Of a stretch of 64,000 nt of DNA, positions 9,242-18,102 are shown piece by piece. Below the pieces are notes generated by a model that was given only the letters and a program-made list of their open reading frames with translations, did not search any database and was not told where the DNA came from. The stretch lies in the NCBI GenBank assembly GCA_003226295.1, contig CP029803.1:2051001-2115000 (forward strand), written 5' to 3'. This DNA is from Candidatus Moanabacter tarae (GTDB taxonomy: Bacteria > Verrucomicrobiota > Verrucomicrobiia > Opitutales > UBA2987). The position numbers and the translations under genes are program-made. Within the stretch, counting starts at the first letter, position 1. The number at the start of each line of letters is the position of its first letter.

Positions 9242-11878
9242 TTAATTGGATCTGATGGAGCGCCCCTTTTTATACTGCCCAATACAATGAAGTATCATCT
9301 CCGCCAAATCTCCGTTCCTCTCTGCTTCTGCTAGTTTTAATCCTTTTCGGGCGGTCTCCACCGCCTTCGCGAATTCACCATTTTCTGCCTGAGCCGCAGC
9401 TAGGACGTGAAGAAAATCAGCATTTTCTGGGAAGCGCTTGACCATCATTTGAGCGAAGCGAACCGCTTCTGCTCCATTACGAGTTTGGGCGTCCCGTGTC
9501 GTCGCTAAATTCCATGCTAATTCGCGAAGCATTTTGACGTTGCCCGAGTCAAGCTCTAGCCCTTCCCTCAGAGTCTCCGCCGCCTCATTTCTTCTCCCAG
9601 CAATATCTAGGGCAAGACCAAGGATAGAGTACCCCTCGAGAATGTGGGGATCCACGCGGACCTGCTGTCTAAGCAGTCTAATAGCCGTGTTGATCCGTTT
9701 CTGCCTAGCCATTAGTTGAACATACTTCGATCGCGCCACCACAAAATCAGGATCCAGTTTAATCGCACACTCATAATGTACTGCTGCATCTCTAAATTGT
9801 TTTCTTTCCCGAAACAAATCAGCCAACAAATCATGCCCTATGGCGCTAATCGCTTTAACTTTTATCCACTTTTGAGCCTCACCAATCGCAGCATCCAAAT
9901 TCTCCGCATCTCTGAAGATCAAAATGATTTGTCTCCTCGCTTCAACATGCCCAGAATCGATTTGAACAGTTTTGCGAAACTGTTCAATAGCACGATCAAT
10001 TTTACCAACCTTTTTGAGAACAAGACCATAGCCAAACCGGGCGTCTGGATCCTCTGGATGATCAGAAATAAGCTCTGCGGCATACCTTTCCGCTTCGCTT
10101 AATTTCATCTGTTTGTAAAGGAAATGCACGAACTCGGTTCGTAACTCTATTGCATATGGATTAGATTCCAGGGCCGCTTGCAAATGCCTTCTCGCTTCCG
10201 TAAATTCCCCTTTTTCTGAAGCGATCGAACTCAATGCCATACGGGCTTCTCGATCATGCGGATATTCTGCTATCAAGGACCGTAATACATCTGAAGCTCC
10301 CGTCCTATCGCCGATTCGATTCAGCAAAAGACCAAATCGGAACTTCAAGTGCCGATCCTCCGGCCTACGTAACAATGCTTCCTTGTAGGTTTCGGTAATA
10401 TCATTCATTGCCCCTGAATCTATTACTCGACCCAACTGCACGATCTTACGCTTCCGAAGGCCATGTTGCTTGGCGTAACCAAGCTGATTGGTGAACGGAG
10501 GCTTGTTGAGCAAGCTATTGGCGAGAAGTTCGAGCAACCCCAACTGATCCCACTGAGTAAAGGCTAACTGCCTCGCGGTTTCCTCTACATCGGGAAGGTT
10601 GATTAGCACATCTCCTATTCGATCGATTATCTCTTTAGTCAATGCTCTGGCTACGACATTATTCCCAAGAAAGGAAAGATGTACATGGTCGTAGAAAAAG
10701 GCATCTCCAGGAATTCCCTGCACCGACTTCGGATGATTCGCCAGCACCCGGGCACTGTCCACCAATCCGGCATATTCACCCGATCCATCTATTGCAATTT
10801 TGCGAATAATCGCATTGATGTTCGAGTCAGATCGAAACCGTAATGCATCGAGGTCTCTCGATCTATCAACTGCCTCCCGAGCGAGTTCTTCTTCGCCTTG
10901 TTCCAGATAAGACCTCCCCAGCATATAGTAACTTTCAGCGTAACCATCATCAATTTGATTGGCTGCAACAAGTGAAGAAACCGCTTCGCGGAACTCACCA
11001 GCAGCATAGTGATCAGATCCTTCGCGAAAATATTTTCGCCAACTCTCTCTTTGCTTCCCAGCCAAAATCGTATCATTAACCGATGCGAATGGCGGTTGAT
11101 CGAACAGATTGACTCCAATAGTGGAAAAGATAGCAGTGCAACCATTCGACTTAGACAACTTGAGAATATCCCGCAAATTCGCTTCCAAATGTCTGTAGGA
11201 AAGCTGTAACCGTGGATCGTTTAGCGGAACCGTGTTCTGCAGAAACATTTGCATGCCCCGCCACCCTCCTGAAGGAGGCTTATGCGCTCTCATAGCTAAC
11301 GACAAAAGCTGGAAAATTCGGGTTGATTTCAGAAGTGAGTTTATCCGGATAAAGGTCAGATTGCGGCTGAATTCCGCAAGGACGGTCCCGGGTCCATATG
11401 GCCCCACCACTTCGTTGTTTCCAAGATAAAGGACAAGGAAATCTGGTTTGTATTGCAAACAGGAACGTGCGATTTCTAGAACTACGTGAGAATTAATCGC
11501 TGTAATGGCCGCGTTAATCACCTCGATCTTCCGATTCGGATAAGCCTTTTCAAGCATCAGTTCAAGCTGACGCCCAATCCCGAATTCGGATCCCGGGAAT
11601 CCCTGAGCCGCAGAACCACCCAAGACAAAAATTCGTATGGTTCCGTCTGGCTTTTCTGCAGAAAATTTTACCGGCAACATCGGTCTCGCCATGGACCATG
11701 GAAAATGCCTGAAAGTAAATGCGGGATTATTTCGGATTGTACCCTCATTCTTGAGAAAGACCTGAGAAGGATAACCAAACCCAAAAATACGCAGGCATCC
11801 TTCTATCACCACAAGAAATACAACCGGCACCAAAACTGCTAACACGACCTTGGGAAAGGTTGATCTCAATTGCTTCAT
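9242..11878 (-). CDS. Membrane-anchored SGNH-hydrolase-like protein with tetratricopeptide repeats
   Basis: 878 residues. An N-terminal membrane segment (about 9-25) is followed by an SGNH/GDSL-type domain. GGSAAQG gives Ser89, GNNE gives Asn154, and the late DHVHLSFLGN gives Asp397 and His400, so a plausible Ser-Asp-His set is present. A TPR is inserted before the Asp/His block (about 285-345). The C-terminal half (about 490-870) is a run of roughly ten TPRs. SGNH proteins hydrolyse or transfer O-acyl groups on polysaccharides, lipids or peptidoglycan; this one probably faces the periplasm. It follows the AAC(3)-like gene by 20 bp on the same strand, so the two are very likely one transcript. 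A joint role in envelope glycan modification is inferred. Confidence 0.85.
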   Translation of the reverse strand: MKQLRSTFPKVVLAVLVPVVFLVVIEGCLRIFGFGYPSQVFLKNEGTIRNNPAFTFRHFPWSMARPMLPVKFSAEKPDGTIRIFVLGGSAAQGFPGSEFGIGRQLELMLEKAYPNRKIEVINAAITAINSHVVLEIARSCLQYKPDFLVLYLGNNEVVGPYGPGTVLAEFSRNLTFIRINSLLKSTRIFQLLSLAMRAHKPPSGGWRGMQMFLQNTVPLNDPRLQLSYRHLEANLRDILKLSKSNGCTAIFSTIGVNLFDQPPFASVNDTILAGKQRESWRKYFREGSDHYAAGEFREAVSSLVAANQIDDGYAESYYMLGRSYLEQGEEELAREAVDRSRDLDALRFRSDSNINAIIRKIAIDGSGEYAGLVDSARVLANHPKSVQGIPGDAFFYDHVHLSFLGNNVVARALTKEIIDRIGDVLINLPDVEETARQLAFTQWDQLGLLELLANSLLNKPPFTNQLGYAKQHGLRKRKIVQLGRVIDSGAMNDITETYKEALLRRPEDRHLKFRFGLLLNRIGDRTGASDVLRSLIAEYPHDREARMALSSIASEKGEFTEARRHLQAALESNPYAIELRTEFVHFLYKQMKLSEAERYAAELISDHPEDPDARFGYGLVLKKVGKIDRAIEQFRKTVQIDSGHVEARRQIILIFRDAENLDAAIGEAQKWIKVKAISAIGHDLLADLFRERKQFRDAAVHYECAIKLDPDFVVARSKYVQLMARQKRINTAIRLLRQQVRVDPHILEGYSILGLALDIAGRRNEAAETLREGLELDSGNVKMLRELAWNLATTRDAQTRNGAEAVRFAQMMVKRFPENADFLHVLAAAQAENGEFAKAVETARKGLKLAEAERNGDLAEMILHCIGQYKKGRSIRSN

Positions 11879-11898
11879 ATGCTGGGGAGGGGGGCCTT

Positions 11899-12702
11899 TC
11901 AGCCCTGCTTATTCAAACCTCCTAGAGGATCGCTGTAAAATCGTCTGTTATTCTTCCGGACTTCCTCGAGAAGTGTATCCACGTAGTCCTGAATCTCAAA
12001 AAATCGGCAGTCAGCATTCCCCAATTTACCTCGATTTATTTGCCCAAAATTATCCCACAAATCACCCATCTGTTCGCGGTTTAACGAAACATAAGGCGCA
12101 TCAGGATCACTCTTTAGCCACTCGTTCCAAATTATAACTTCCACAAGGTGCACATAAGTCGACGACCCGTAATCCACCCCTAACATAAGCAGCTTCCCAG
12201 ACCTTCTATAAGCACGCACCATGGGCGAATGAGTACCGTACGTCTTTCCCCACGGCGGTTCGTCCCATGGAGATTTCCAGCCTTCGTTACTCGTGTGGTC
12301 CGCAACAATCTTTGAGGCCCCAAGTCCCCGTGCCGCTACAGAGTGGGAATAGTGGTCCGATCGATATGTTCCAGGCATCAGCCGGAAATACTCAGTAAGC
12401 CAACCGACGGTGGAAGGTGTCCTCTCAAGATTCCAGGTCATAGCCCGTCGTTCTCGATCTATCAGGTTGAAAGAGGGCATCAGAATGAGTCCTGATCGTC
12501 CTACTGCTCTTTCCAATGCCTCAATCACCGTGCCGGCTCCTCCTGCCACTAACCCCAAACTTTTGAATGAAGAATGAATAAAGAGTGTGTCGCCCTTTAC
12601 GATTCCTAACTCAACTAGATCTCGCATCAGAGAATCGGAGCTATGAAGATGGCTATTTGGCATTATGCTATTGCCACGCGGGGCATGACAACATTGACTC
12701 AC
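11899..12702 (-). CDS. AAC(3)-family N-acetyltransferase (antibiotic acetyltransferase fold)
   Basis: Up to 267 residues; an internal ATG at 12663 (13 codons in) is an equally good start. Family features are GDTLFIHSSFKSLG, ILMPSFN, RSDHYSHSVAARG and LLMLGVDYGSSTYVH, in that order. The fold acetylates the 3-amino group of aminoglycosides, but distant members outside resistance cassettes often sit in surface-polysaccharide clusters. Here the neighbour is a membrane SGNH-TPR protein, not a mobile resistance element. I therefore read it as an aminosugar or glycan acetyltransferase, not as an antibiotic-resistance gene. Its start is 62 bp from the divergent Gfo/Idh/MocA gene. Confidence 0.85.
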   Translation of the reverse strand: MSQCCHAPRGNSIMPNSHLHSSDSLMRDLVELGIVKGDTLFIHSSFKSLGLVAGGAGTVIEALERAVGRSGLILMPSFNLIDRERRAMTWNLERTPSTVGWLTEYFRLMPGTYRSDHYSHSVAARGLGASKIVADHTSNEGWKSPWDEPPWGKTYGTHSPMVRAYRRSGKLLMLGVDYGSSTYVHLVEVIIWNEWLKSDPDAPYVSLNREQMGDLWDNFGQINRGKLGNADCRFFEIQDYVDTLLEEVRKNNRRFYSDPLGGLNKQG

Positions 12703-12764
12703 CAGCCTTTCTTATGGGCAGTCGAGCTAATTCGATCCAGTGGCTCGTTATAGATTAAAAAATT

Positions 12765-13874
12765 ATGAAAAAGAGATTCCGAGCAGGTGTAATTGGACGA
12801 ACCGGTCGCGGAAATTACGGGCATGGCCTCGACAGCGTTTATCTTCAGACAGATGACATTGAGATTGTTGCAGTAGCGGATGAAGATGCACAAGGGCTAG
12901 AAGCAGCAGGAAAACGATTAGGCGTCTCCAATCTTTACCCAGACTTCCATGAGATGCTGGAGAAAGAAAGATTCGACATTGTTAGCATCTGTCCTCGCTG
13001 GGTCGAACCCCACCTAGAGATGGTACAAGCGGTAGCTGCAGCAGGGGCTTGTGTCTTTCTGGAAAAGCCAATGTCGCAAACTTTGGCCCAAGCAGACGCA
13101 ATGATTGAGGCTTGCGAACAAGCACGGGTTACAATCGGAATAGCACATCAGGGTCGTATGCACGCTGCAGTACATCACGCAAAAAGGCTCCTCCGGGAAG
13201 GGGCTATCGGTGAAGTCCTCAGTGTGCGAATGCGTAGCAAGGAAGATACCCGAGGCGGAGGAGAAGATATGATGGTACTAGGAACCCATCTATTTGACAC
13301 CCTCAGGTTCTTACTCGATGTGAATCCAACCTGGGTCCAGTCTCATGTTGCCACAGAGAAAGGCCATCCTGTAACCAAGGCTAATGCCACAGATGGCCCC
13401 GAAGAATTGGGCCTAATTGCAGGGGACCGCATCCACGCAATCTTTGGTCTTGGGAATGGAGTAACAGCTACCTTTGAGTCGCGGCGGAACCAAAACGATG
13501 CCTCTGGCCGCATGGGGCTACATATATTCGGTAGCGAAGGTATCATGTTGGTTCACGACGGCTCCCAACAGATACGCATTTATGAAGCTCCTTTCTGGCG
13601 ACCTGATCAGACTGCGCCAATTCGTAATGTAAGCGAGGAAGCCTTGGCCGCTCTACCTGCCGAAAAGAACCTAAGTTCGAAGGATCGCCAGATGGCTGCC
13701 AATGTAGCTATTGTCCGAGAGATCCTCACGGCTAAAGAGGAAGGACGTCGCCCTTACAACAGCGGCCATGACGGGCGATGGTCTATGGAGATGATACATG
13801 GAGTTTATGCTTCACACCTACAGGGACGAAAAGTTGAGTTACCGTTGGCAAGTCGATGTCACCCGTTAGCATAG
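12765..13874 (+). CDS. Gfo/Idh/MocA-family NAD(P)-dependent oxidoreductase
   Basis: 369 residues. The N-terminal dinucleotide fold has a variant glycine motif, GVIGRTGRGNYG (8-19). EKP (100-102) carries the usual catalytic Lys, and GTHLFD (His175, Asp178) supplies the usual acid/base region in the C-terminal alpha/beta domain. Such enzymes oxidise or reduce a hydroxyl of a sugar, inositol or related polyol. It is the first gene of a forward run with an LDH2-type dehydrogenase, two sulfatases and an enolase-superfamily enzyme, which suggests breakdown of a sulfated or oxidised sugar. The substrate is not readable. Confidence 0.92.
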   Translation: MKKRFRAGVIGRTGRGNYGHGLDSVYLQTDDIEIVAVADEDAQGLEAAGKRLGVSNLYPDFHEMLEKERFDIVSICPRWVEPHLEMVQAVAAAGACVFLEKPMSQTLAQADAMIEACEQARVTIGIAHQGRMHAAVHHAKRLLREGAIGEVLSVRMRSKEDTRGGGEDMMVLGTHLFDTLRFLLDVNPTWVQSHVATEKGHPVTKANATDGPEELGLIAGDRIHAIFGLGNGVTATFESRRNQNDASGRMGLHIFGSEGIMLVHDGSQQIRIYEAPFWRPDQTAPIRNVSEEALAALPAEKNLSSKDRQMAANVAIVREILTAKEEGRRPYNSGHDGRWSMEMIHGVYASHLQGRKVELPLASRCHPLA

Positions 13875-13971
13875 TCCAATCCCAACGGCTAACATCGAAA
13901 TCGTTGTTCGAAATACTGTCCATAACTACAAGACCAGAACCAGGCCAAAAAAGATCAGTAAGGTACCCCCC

Positions 13972-15018
13972 ATGCCCATAATTCAAGCTTCCAGTCTTTT
14001 CCCATTCGCACAGGCGATCTTTGAAGCAACCGGTCTTCCCCCAGAACAGGCCACTGCCGTCGCTGATCATCTTGTCGATGCGAACCTCGTTGGGCACGAC
14101 TCGCACGGGGTAATGCGGATTCCAGCCTACGTCGAAGAGCTGATTAAGGGTAGGGTCAAAGCATTTGGGAATCATGAGGTCGTTCGGGAAACAACAGCCT
14201 CTCAGGTAGTCAATGCGAGGCAAGCTTTGGGTGTTCCCATGGCAAATTATGCCATGGAATGGTCTGTAGCTCGGGCCCGAGAGAAGACGTTTGGAGCAGT
14301 AGCGGTCCACCATGCAGGACATATCGGCCGGCTCGGAGCCTATCCTCCCATAGCCGCAAAGAAGGACTGCATAGGGGTGGTGATGCTAAATGGTGGAGCG
14401 CCCTTCGCCGCGCCCTTTGGAGGAACAGCGCAACGGTTGCCTCCCAACCCAATTTCTATTAGCGTACCCAGTGCAGAAGGTGCACCCCTGATGCTAGACA
14501 TGACTACCAGCATGGTAGCAGGAGGCAAGGTCCGACTTTACCACGCAGTGCAAAAACCTGTCCCAGCTGACTGGCTTATCGGGGAAGACGGTGAACCCGT
14601 AACCGATACCAATCTTTTCTATGAGGAAAAAGCGGCAATGCTTCCTTTAGGAGGATCTGTGGGACACAAGGGATATGGCCTTGCCATAATGATCGACGCG
14701 ATTGCAGGTGGCCTCTCATGGGCCGGTTGCTCCGCCGACCCACCAACTCGGGGTGCTAGTGGGTTTTTCACTTTGGCAATCGACATCGCAAGCTTCATCG
14801 ATGTAGCCGAATTCAAAAAGGAAATCTCGCGCCTCTCTGAATGGATCAAGTCTTCCCCAAAAGTTCCAAAAGTGGACCAGATCTATCTTCCGGGGGAGAT
14901 TGAGGAAGCCAAGCGGAAAGAAAGGGAAGTCAATGGTATCGAAATCGACGAAGTCACTTGGGGGGAAATTCTAGCTACCGCGGAACAACTCAATGTGCCG
15001 GCAACAGAGTTACCATAA
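13972..15018 (+). CDS. Malate/lactate/ureidoglycolate dehydrogenase family (LDH2) NAD(P)-dependent oxidoreductase
   Basis: 348 residues of the LDH2/MDH2 fold, which is unrelated to Rossmann-type lactate dehydrogenases. Marks are HDSHGVMRIP (His45, Arg49), HHAGHIGRLG (113-122), PPNPISISVPS and GHKGYGLAIMID. Members reduce or oxidise 2-hydroxy acids such as malate, ureidoglycolate, sulfolactate or 2,3-diketogulonate. Placement between a Gfo/Idh/MocA gene (97 bp upstream) and a sulfatase (116 bp to its start) points to a sugar-acid or 2-keto-acid step. A sulfolactate role is possible but there is no supporting neighbour. The family is certain; the substrate is open. Confidence 0.92.
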   Translation: MPIIQASSLFPFAQAIFEATGLPPEQATAVADHLVDANLVGHDSHGVMRIPAYVEELIKGRVKAFGNHEVVRETTASQVVNARQALGVPMANYAMEWSVARAREKTFGAVAVHHAGHIGRLGAYPPIAAKKDCIGVVMLNGGAPFAAPFGGTAQRLPPNPISISVPSAEGAPLMLDMTTSMVAGGKVRLYHAVQKPVPADWLIGEDGEPVTDTNLFYEEKAAMLPLGGSVGHKGYGLAIMIDAIAGGLSWAGCSADPPTRGASGFFTLAIDIASFIDVAEFKKEISRLSEWIKSSPKVPKVDQIYLPGEIEEAKRKEREVNGIEIDEVTWGEILATAEQLNVPATELP

Positions 15019-15134
15019 TGAGATTTTCTTTTTCGATCGCCTGAAATCCAACCATTTGCTTACATTCTCGTTCTTTTGCTTCTGGCATGCAAAAGGAAAT
15101 GACGAAGAAGAAAACTGGGAAGGGTCAATCCTTG

Positions 15135-16565
15135 ATGTCTAAAAAACCCAACATCCTTATTCTTATGGCCGACCAAATGCAGGCGCGTGTCTTGGACCAC
15201 GATCACGTCTGCCAAACACCCTATCTGGACCGTCTGGGTACCGAGGGAATTCGTTTCACACGTGCCTATACTCCCAATAATATCTGTTCACCGACCCGCG
15301 CCAGTATTATGACGGGACTAATGCCGCATAATCATGGTGTCCTTGAAGTCCTCTACCCAACCCCAGATCTACACGTCTTAAGAAACGACAAACCGCACTT
15401 CGCTCAACGCCTGGCAGAAACAGGATACCGTACAGGATATTTCGGGAAGTGGCACGTGGAACGAACCAATGAATTGAATCAATTCGGCTGGCAGGTGGAT
15501 GGGGGTGAGAAAAACCAATTTTATAGAAATCTTGCAAAAGAATTCAATGCATCGAAAACCGAATTTGACCCGGCCGTATATGTCGAAGAACCCTACGGTT
15601 ACGGACCTCATCTATTTTGCGGAGTCACCGATCGTCCTGCTAATGAGAGGGCTATGGGGCTAACAACCAATCTCGCCCTGAATTACCTTCAAGACGCAGT
15701 GAATCAGGCTGATCCTTGGTGTTGCTTTGTCAGTTTTCAAGAGCCACATGATCCCTACGTCACTGACCATCGGCACTACGATTATTACGCAAAGAAAACA
15801 GTCCAACCACCGCCCAATGCTAACGACGATTTAGAGGACCGGCCCGCACTCTACCGGCGAGCCCAGGGAATCTGGCGTCAGTTGAGCCAGGAGCAAAAAA
15901 ACGAAGCACGTGTCTGCTACTTTTCCTCTATAACCGAACTCGATGCTCAGTTCGGAAGGCTACTTGATTTTTTAGAGGAAAAGGAAAAACTTAGTGAGAC
16001 TATCGTGATCATGTGCGCCGATCACGGCGATTTACTTGGAGCACACGGCCTGTTTTTTAAAGATATCTCCGCTTTCGAGGAGATATTTCAAGTTCCCCTG
16101 ATCATCAAAGGGCCAGGGATCGCTCAAAACTCAATCTGCGAAGGACGAGTGGGTCTGCATGACCTATGTCCAACAATACTCGAACTTGCCGGTTGCGAAA
16201 CCATCGGCACACCCGATTCTCGGTCCTTCATTGAGCTTCTACGCAATCCAAACTCCATTGATGTGGAATGGACCCGCGGTTATGCGGAATACTACGGCAA
16301 CCGGCACCGCCTAACCCAACGAGTGGTCTGGGAAGGGGATTGGAAGTTTGTTTTCAACGGTTTCGATTTCGATGAGCTTTACAACCTGGCAGAGGACCCT
16401 TTCGAAATGAAAAACCTTGCTCCCGATCCCGCCTACCGGGAGCAGCACATAAAAATGATGCAACTTTACTGGCGCTACGCCAAGGAGACTGAGGACGAGC
16501 CACTTGTCCGGACTCTTTACCCCGCTTTGAGATTGGGTATCGTCGGTCCTCTTTCGGAAGATTAA
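15135..16565 (+). CDS. Type I (formylglycine) sulfatase
   Basis: 476 residues from the ATG at 15135, chosen because a GGGAAGGG ribosome-binding site lies 10 bases upstream. An in-frame ATG at 15087 has no such site. The sulfatase signature CSPTRASIMTG starts with the Cys converted to formylglycine (codon 15285-15287). Other active-site parts are ADQ near the start, GKWH, QEPHDPY and CADHGD. No signal peptide is visible, so the enzyme seems cytoplasmic, unlike many exported polysaccharide sulfatases. That favours a small imported sulfated sugar or a choline-sulfate-like substrate. It requires a formylglycine-generating enzyme, not in this window. Confidence 0.93.
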   Translation: MSKKPNILILMADQMQARVLDHDHVCQTPYLDRLGTEGIRFTRAYTPNNICSPTRASIMTGLMPHNHGVLEVLYPTPDLHVLRNDKPHFAQRLAETGYRTGYFGKWHVERTNELNQFGWQVDGGEKNQFYRNLAKEFNASKTEFDPAVYVEEPYGYGPHLFCGVTDRPANERAMGLTTNLALNYLQDAVNQADPWCCFVSFQEPHDPYVTDHRHYDYYAKKTVQPPPNANDDLEDRPALYRRAQGIWRQLSQEQKNEARVCYFSSITELDAQFGRLLDFLEEKEKLSETIVIMCADHGDLLGAHGLFFKDISAFEEIFQVPLIIKGPGIAQNSICEGRVGLHDLCPTILELAGCETIGTPDSRSFIELLRNPNSIDVEWTRGYAEYYGNRHRLTQRVVWEGDWKFVFNGFDFDELYNLAEDPFEMKNLAPDPAYREQHIKMMQLYWRYAKETEDEPLVRTLYPALRLGIVGPLSED

Positions 16566-16726
16566 ATTGATAACCTGTAAAACAGAAGCCTCCACTTCAT
16601 CTTAATGCTCCGCTCTTCCAGCTCCGAAGTCGAGGATGAGGAAGCTGTAATGCAAGTCGCAAATCGGGGAACTATAAGTAGATTCTGTGACCAAAATGCG
16701 ACACCCAGACACTATCAAACTCTTCA

Positions 16727-16746
16727 ATTAACATTTGCTTGTTAAT
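16727..16746. promoter_or_regulatory. Inverted repeat ATTAACA-N6-TGTTAAT, candidate operator
   Basis: A perfect 7-bp inverted repeat around six bases, 107 bp upstream of the enolase-superfamily gene in the 287-bp gap after the first sulfatase. The spacing gives two half-sites about one helical turn apart, as dimeric repressors need. It is A/T rich and has no T-run, so it is not a terminator. The regulator is not in the window. Confidence 0.35.
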
Positions 16747-16852
16747 ACAATTCCAAAAGCCAAAATAAAAGTTGCTTAAATCCGAATTCTCCAAACCTTA
16801 GACTCAGCAGCGAGATGGCCTCCGCCGGATCATCTAAAATAAATTTTACTTC

Positions 16853-17971
16853 ATGAAAATCACTGCAATCAAACTTTCCATCCTAGAGAGTCCTTCCGAG
16901 GACAGAATTTTTGGACTGCAAAATGTGCCGGGGATGGCACGTATCCGCTGGACCCACAGTGTTGAGAAGACCCAACCGGGATTCGTGCAAGTCTTACACG
17001 TCGAAACAGATGAAGGAATTGAGGGAGTTGTCACGGCAAGCAACCAAGATCTTCGGGCAAACCTTGAACAGTTGAGAATCCTGGTCGTCGGCGAAAATCC
17101 GCTGGATCGTGAACGGATCTGGCAGAAATTGCACCAAGGCACTCGTTGGGTCTATAGGCATCCAGGCTGGTTTGCTACCCTGGACAACTGTTTGTGGGAC
17201 ATTGCAGGGAAAGCAGCAGGCCTTCCGGTCTACCATCTGATTGGTCGTGTTCGCGAGTCGATGCCATGTTACCTTAACATAGGTGGGGCAACTATCGAGG
17301 ACGCGGTAGAAGATGCAGAGAAGGCGGTAGAGGAAGGATTCCCCGCAACCAAGGACCATTTTTACCACGACGTGGCTGAGAATATCCGCTGGCTTACCGC
17401 TATCCGTAAGGCCGTCGGTGAAAAGATCGATTGTATGCACGATCCGGTCGCCATTTACACCTACGAAGAAGCAGTCCGAATCGGACGCGCTCTCGAAGAA
17501 CTAAACTATAGATGGCTTGAAGAACCCCTGCCCGAAAGACTGCTTAACCGGATGCAACAACTTTGTAGTACTCTCGATATCCCAATTTTAGCACCTGAAA
17601 CGATGATGAATGACGTGGACCTCTCAGCACAGTGGCTAATTTCTGGTGCCACCGATCTGATTAGGGTAACTGCAGTACATGGAACGACATCCGCACTGAA
17701 ACTCGCCCATCTCGCTGAAATGCACGGGACAACAGTGGAAATTAATGGAGACGGTGGCCTTTATGGCCTCGTCCATGCTCACGTCCTGTCGGCGATCTCG
17801 AATACTAGTTACTACGAATACTTTAGGGGTGGGGACGAATATGGGAAAGAGATTGGCCTAGAGAATCCGGTAGTTCCCATTAACGGTCATATTAAAGCTC
17901 CTGACGGTCCCGGCTGGGGGGCAGTATGGGATTTTGATCGATTTAAAAAGAAGCTCGTGGCTACCTATTGA
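16853..17971 (+). CDS. Mandelate racemase / muconate lactonizing enzyme family (enolase superfamily) sugar-acid dehydratase-like
   Basis: 372 residues, the usual length. The barrel has the three Mg ligands Asp197 (MHDPVA), Glu223 or Glu224 (WLEEPL) and Glu249 (LAPET). The second-strand motif is Lys167-Asp-His169 where mandelate racemase has Lys-x-Lys. The His-Asp dyad of the sixth and seventh strands is not obvious: the positions read IRVTAVHG and VEINGDGG. Enzymes of this type remove water from acid sugars or isomerise lactones. With neighbours (LDH2, Gfo/Idh/MocA, sulfatases) an aldonate dehydratase or cycloisomerase is the best guess. It is flanked by two sulfatases and preceded by an inverted repeat. 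Confidence 0.9.
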   Translation: MKITAIKLSILESPSEDRIFGLQNVPGMARIRWTHSVEKTQPGFVQVLHVETDEGIEGVVTASNQDLRANLEQLRILVVGENPLDRERIWQKLHQGTRWVYRHPGWFATLDNCLWDIAGKAAGLPVYHLIGRVRESMPCYLNIGGATIEDAVEDAEKAVEEGFPATKDHFYHDVAENIRWLTAIRKAVGEKIDCMHDPVAIYTYEEAVRIGRALEELNYRWLEEPLPERLLNRMQQLCSTLDIPILAPETMMNDVDLSAQWLISGATDLIRVTAVHGTTSALKLAHLAEMHGTTVEINGDGGLYGLVHAHVLSAISNTSYYEYFRGGDEYGKEIGLENPVVPINGHIKAPDGPGWGAVWDFDRFKKKLVATY

Positions 17972-18102
17972 TTGCAGTCAAGTTGTAATTCTTAGAACTT
18001 TATAGCGATTCTTGTTTTCGACGTCCGGCAGATAGCAGCTTGGGATTTCGACGGGGCCTTAACCAGTTTCTTCGTTTCGAAATATCTAGCAACAATACCA
18101 TT

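Noticed and set aside
11899-12702. Aminoglycoside-resistance gene
   Set aside because: The fold is AAC(3), but there is no cassette, integron or mobile context, and the neighbour is an envelope protein; a native acetyltransferase is more likely.
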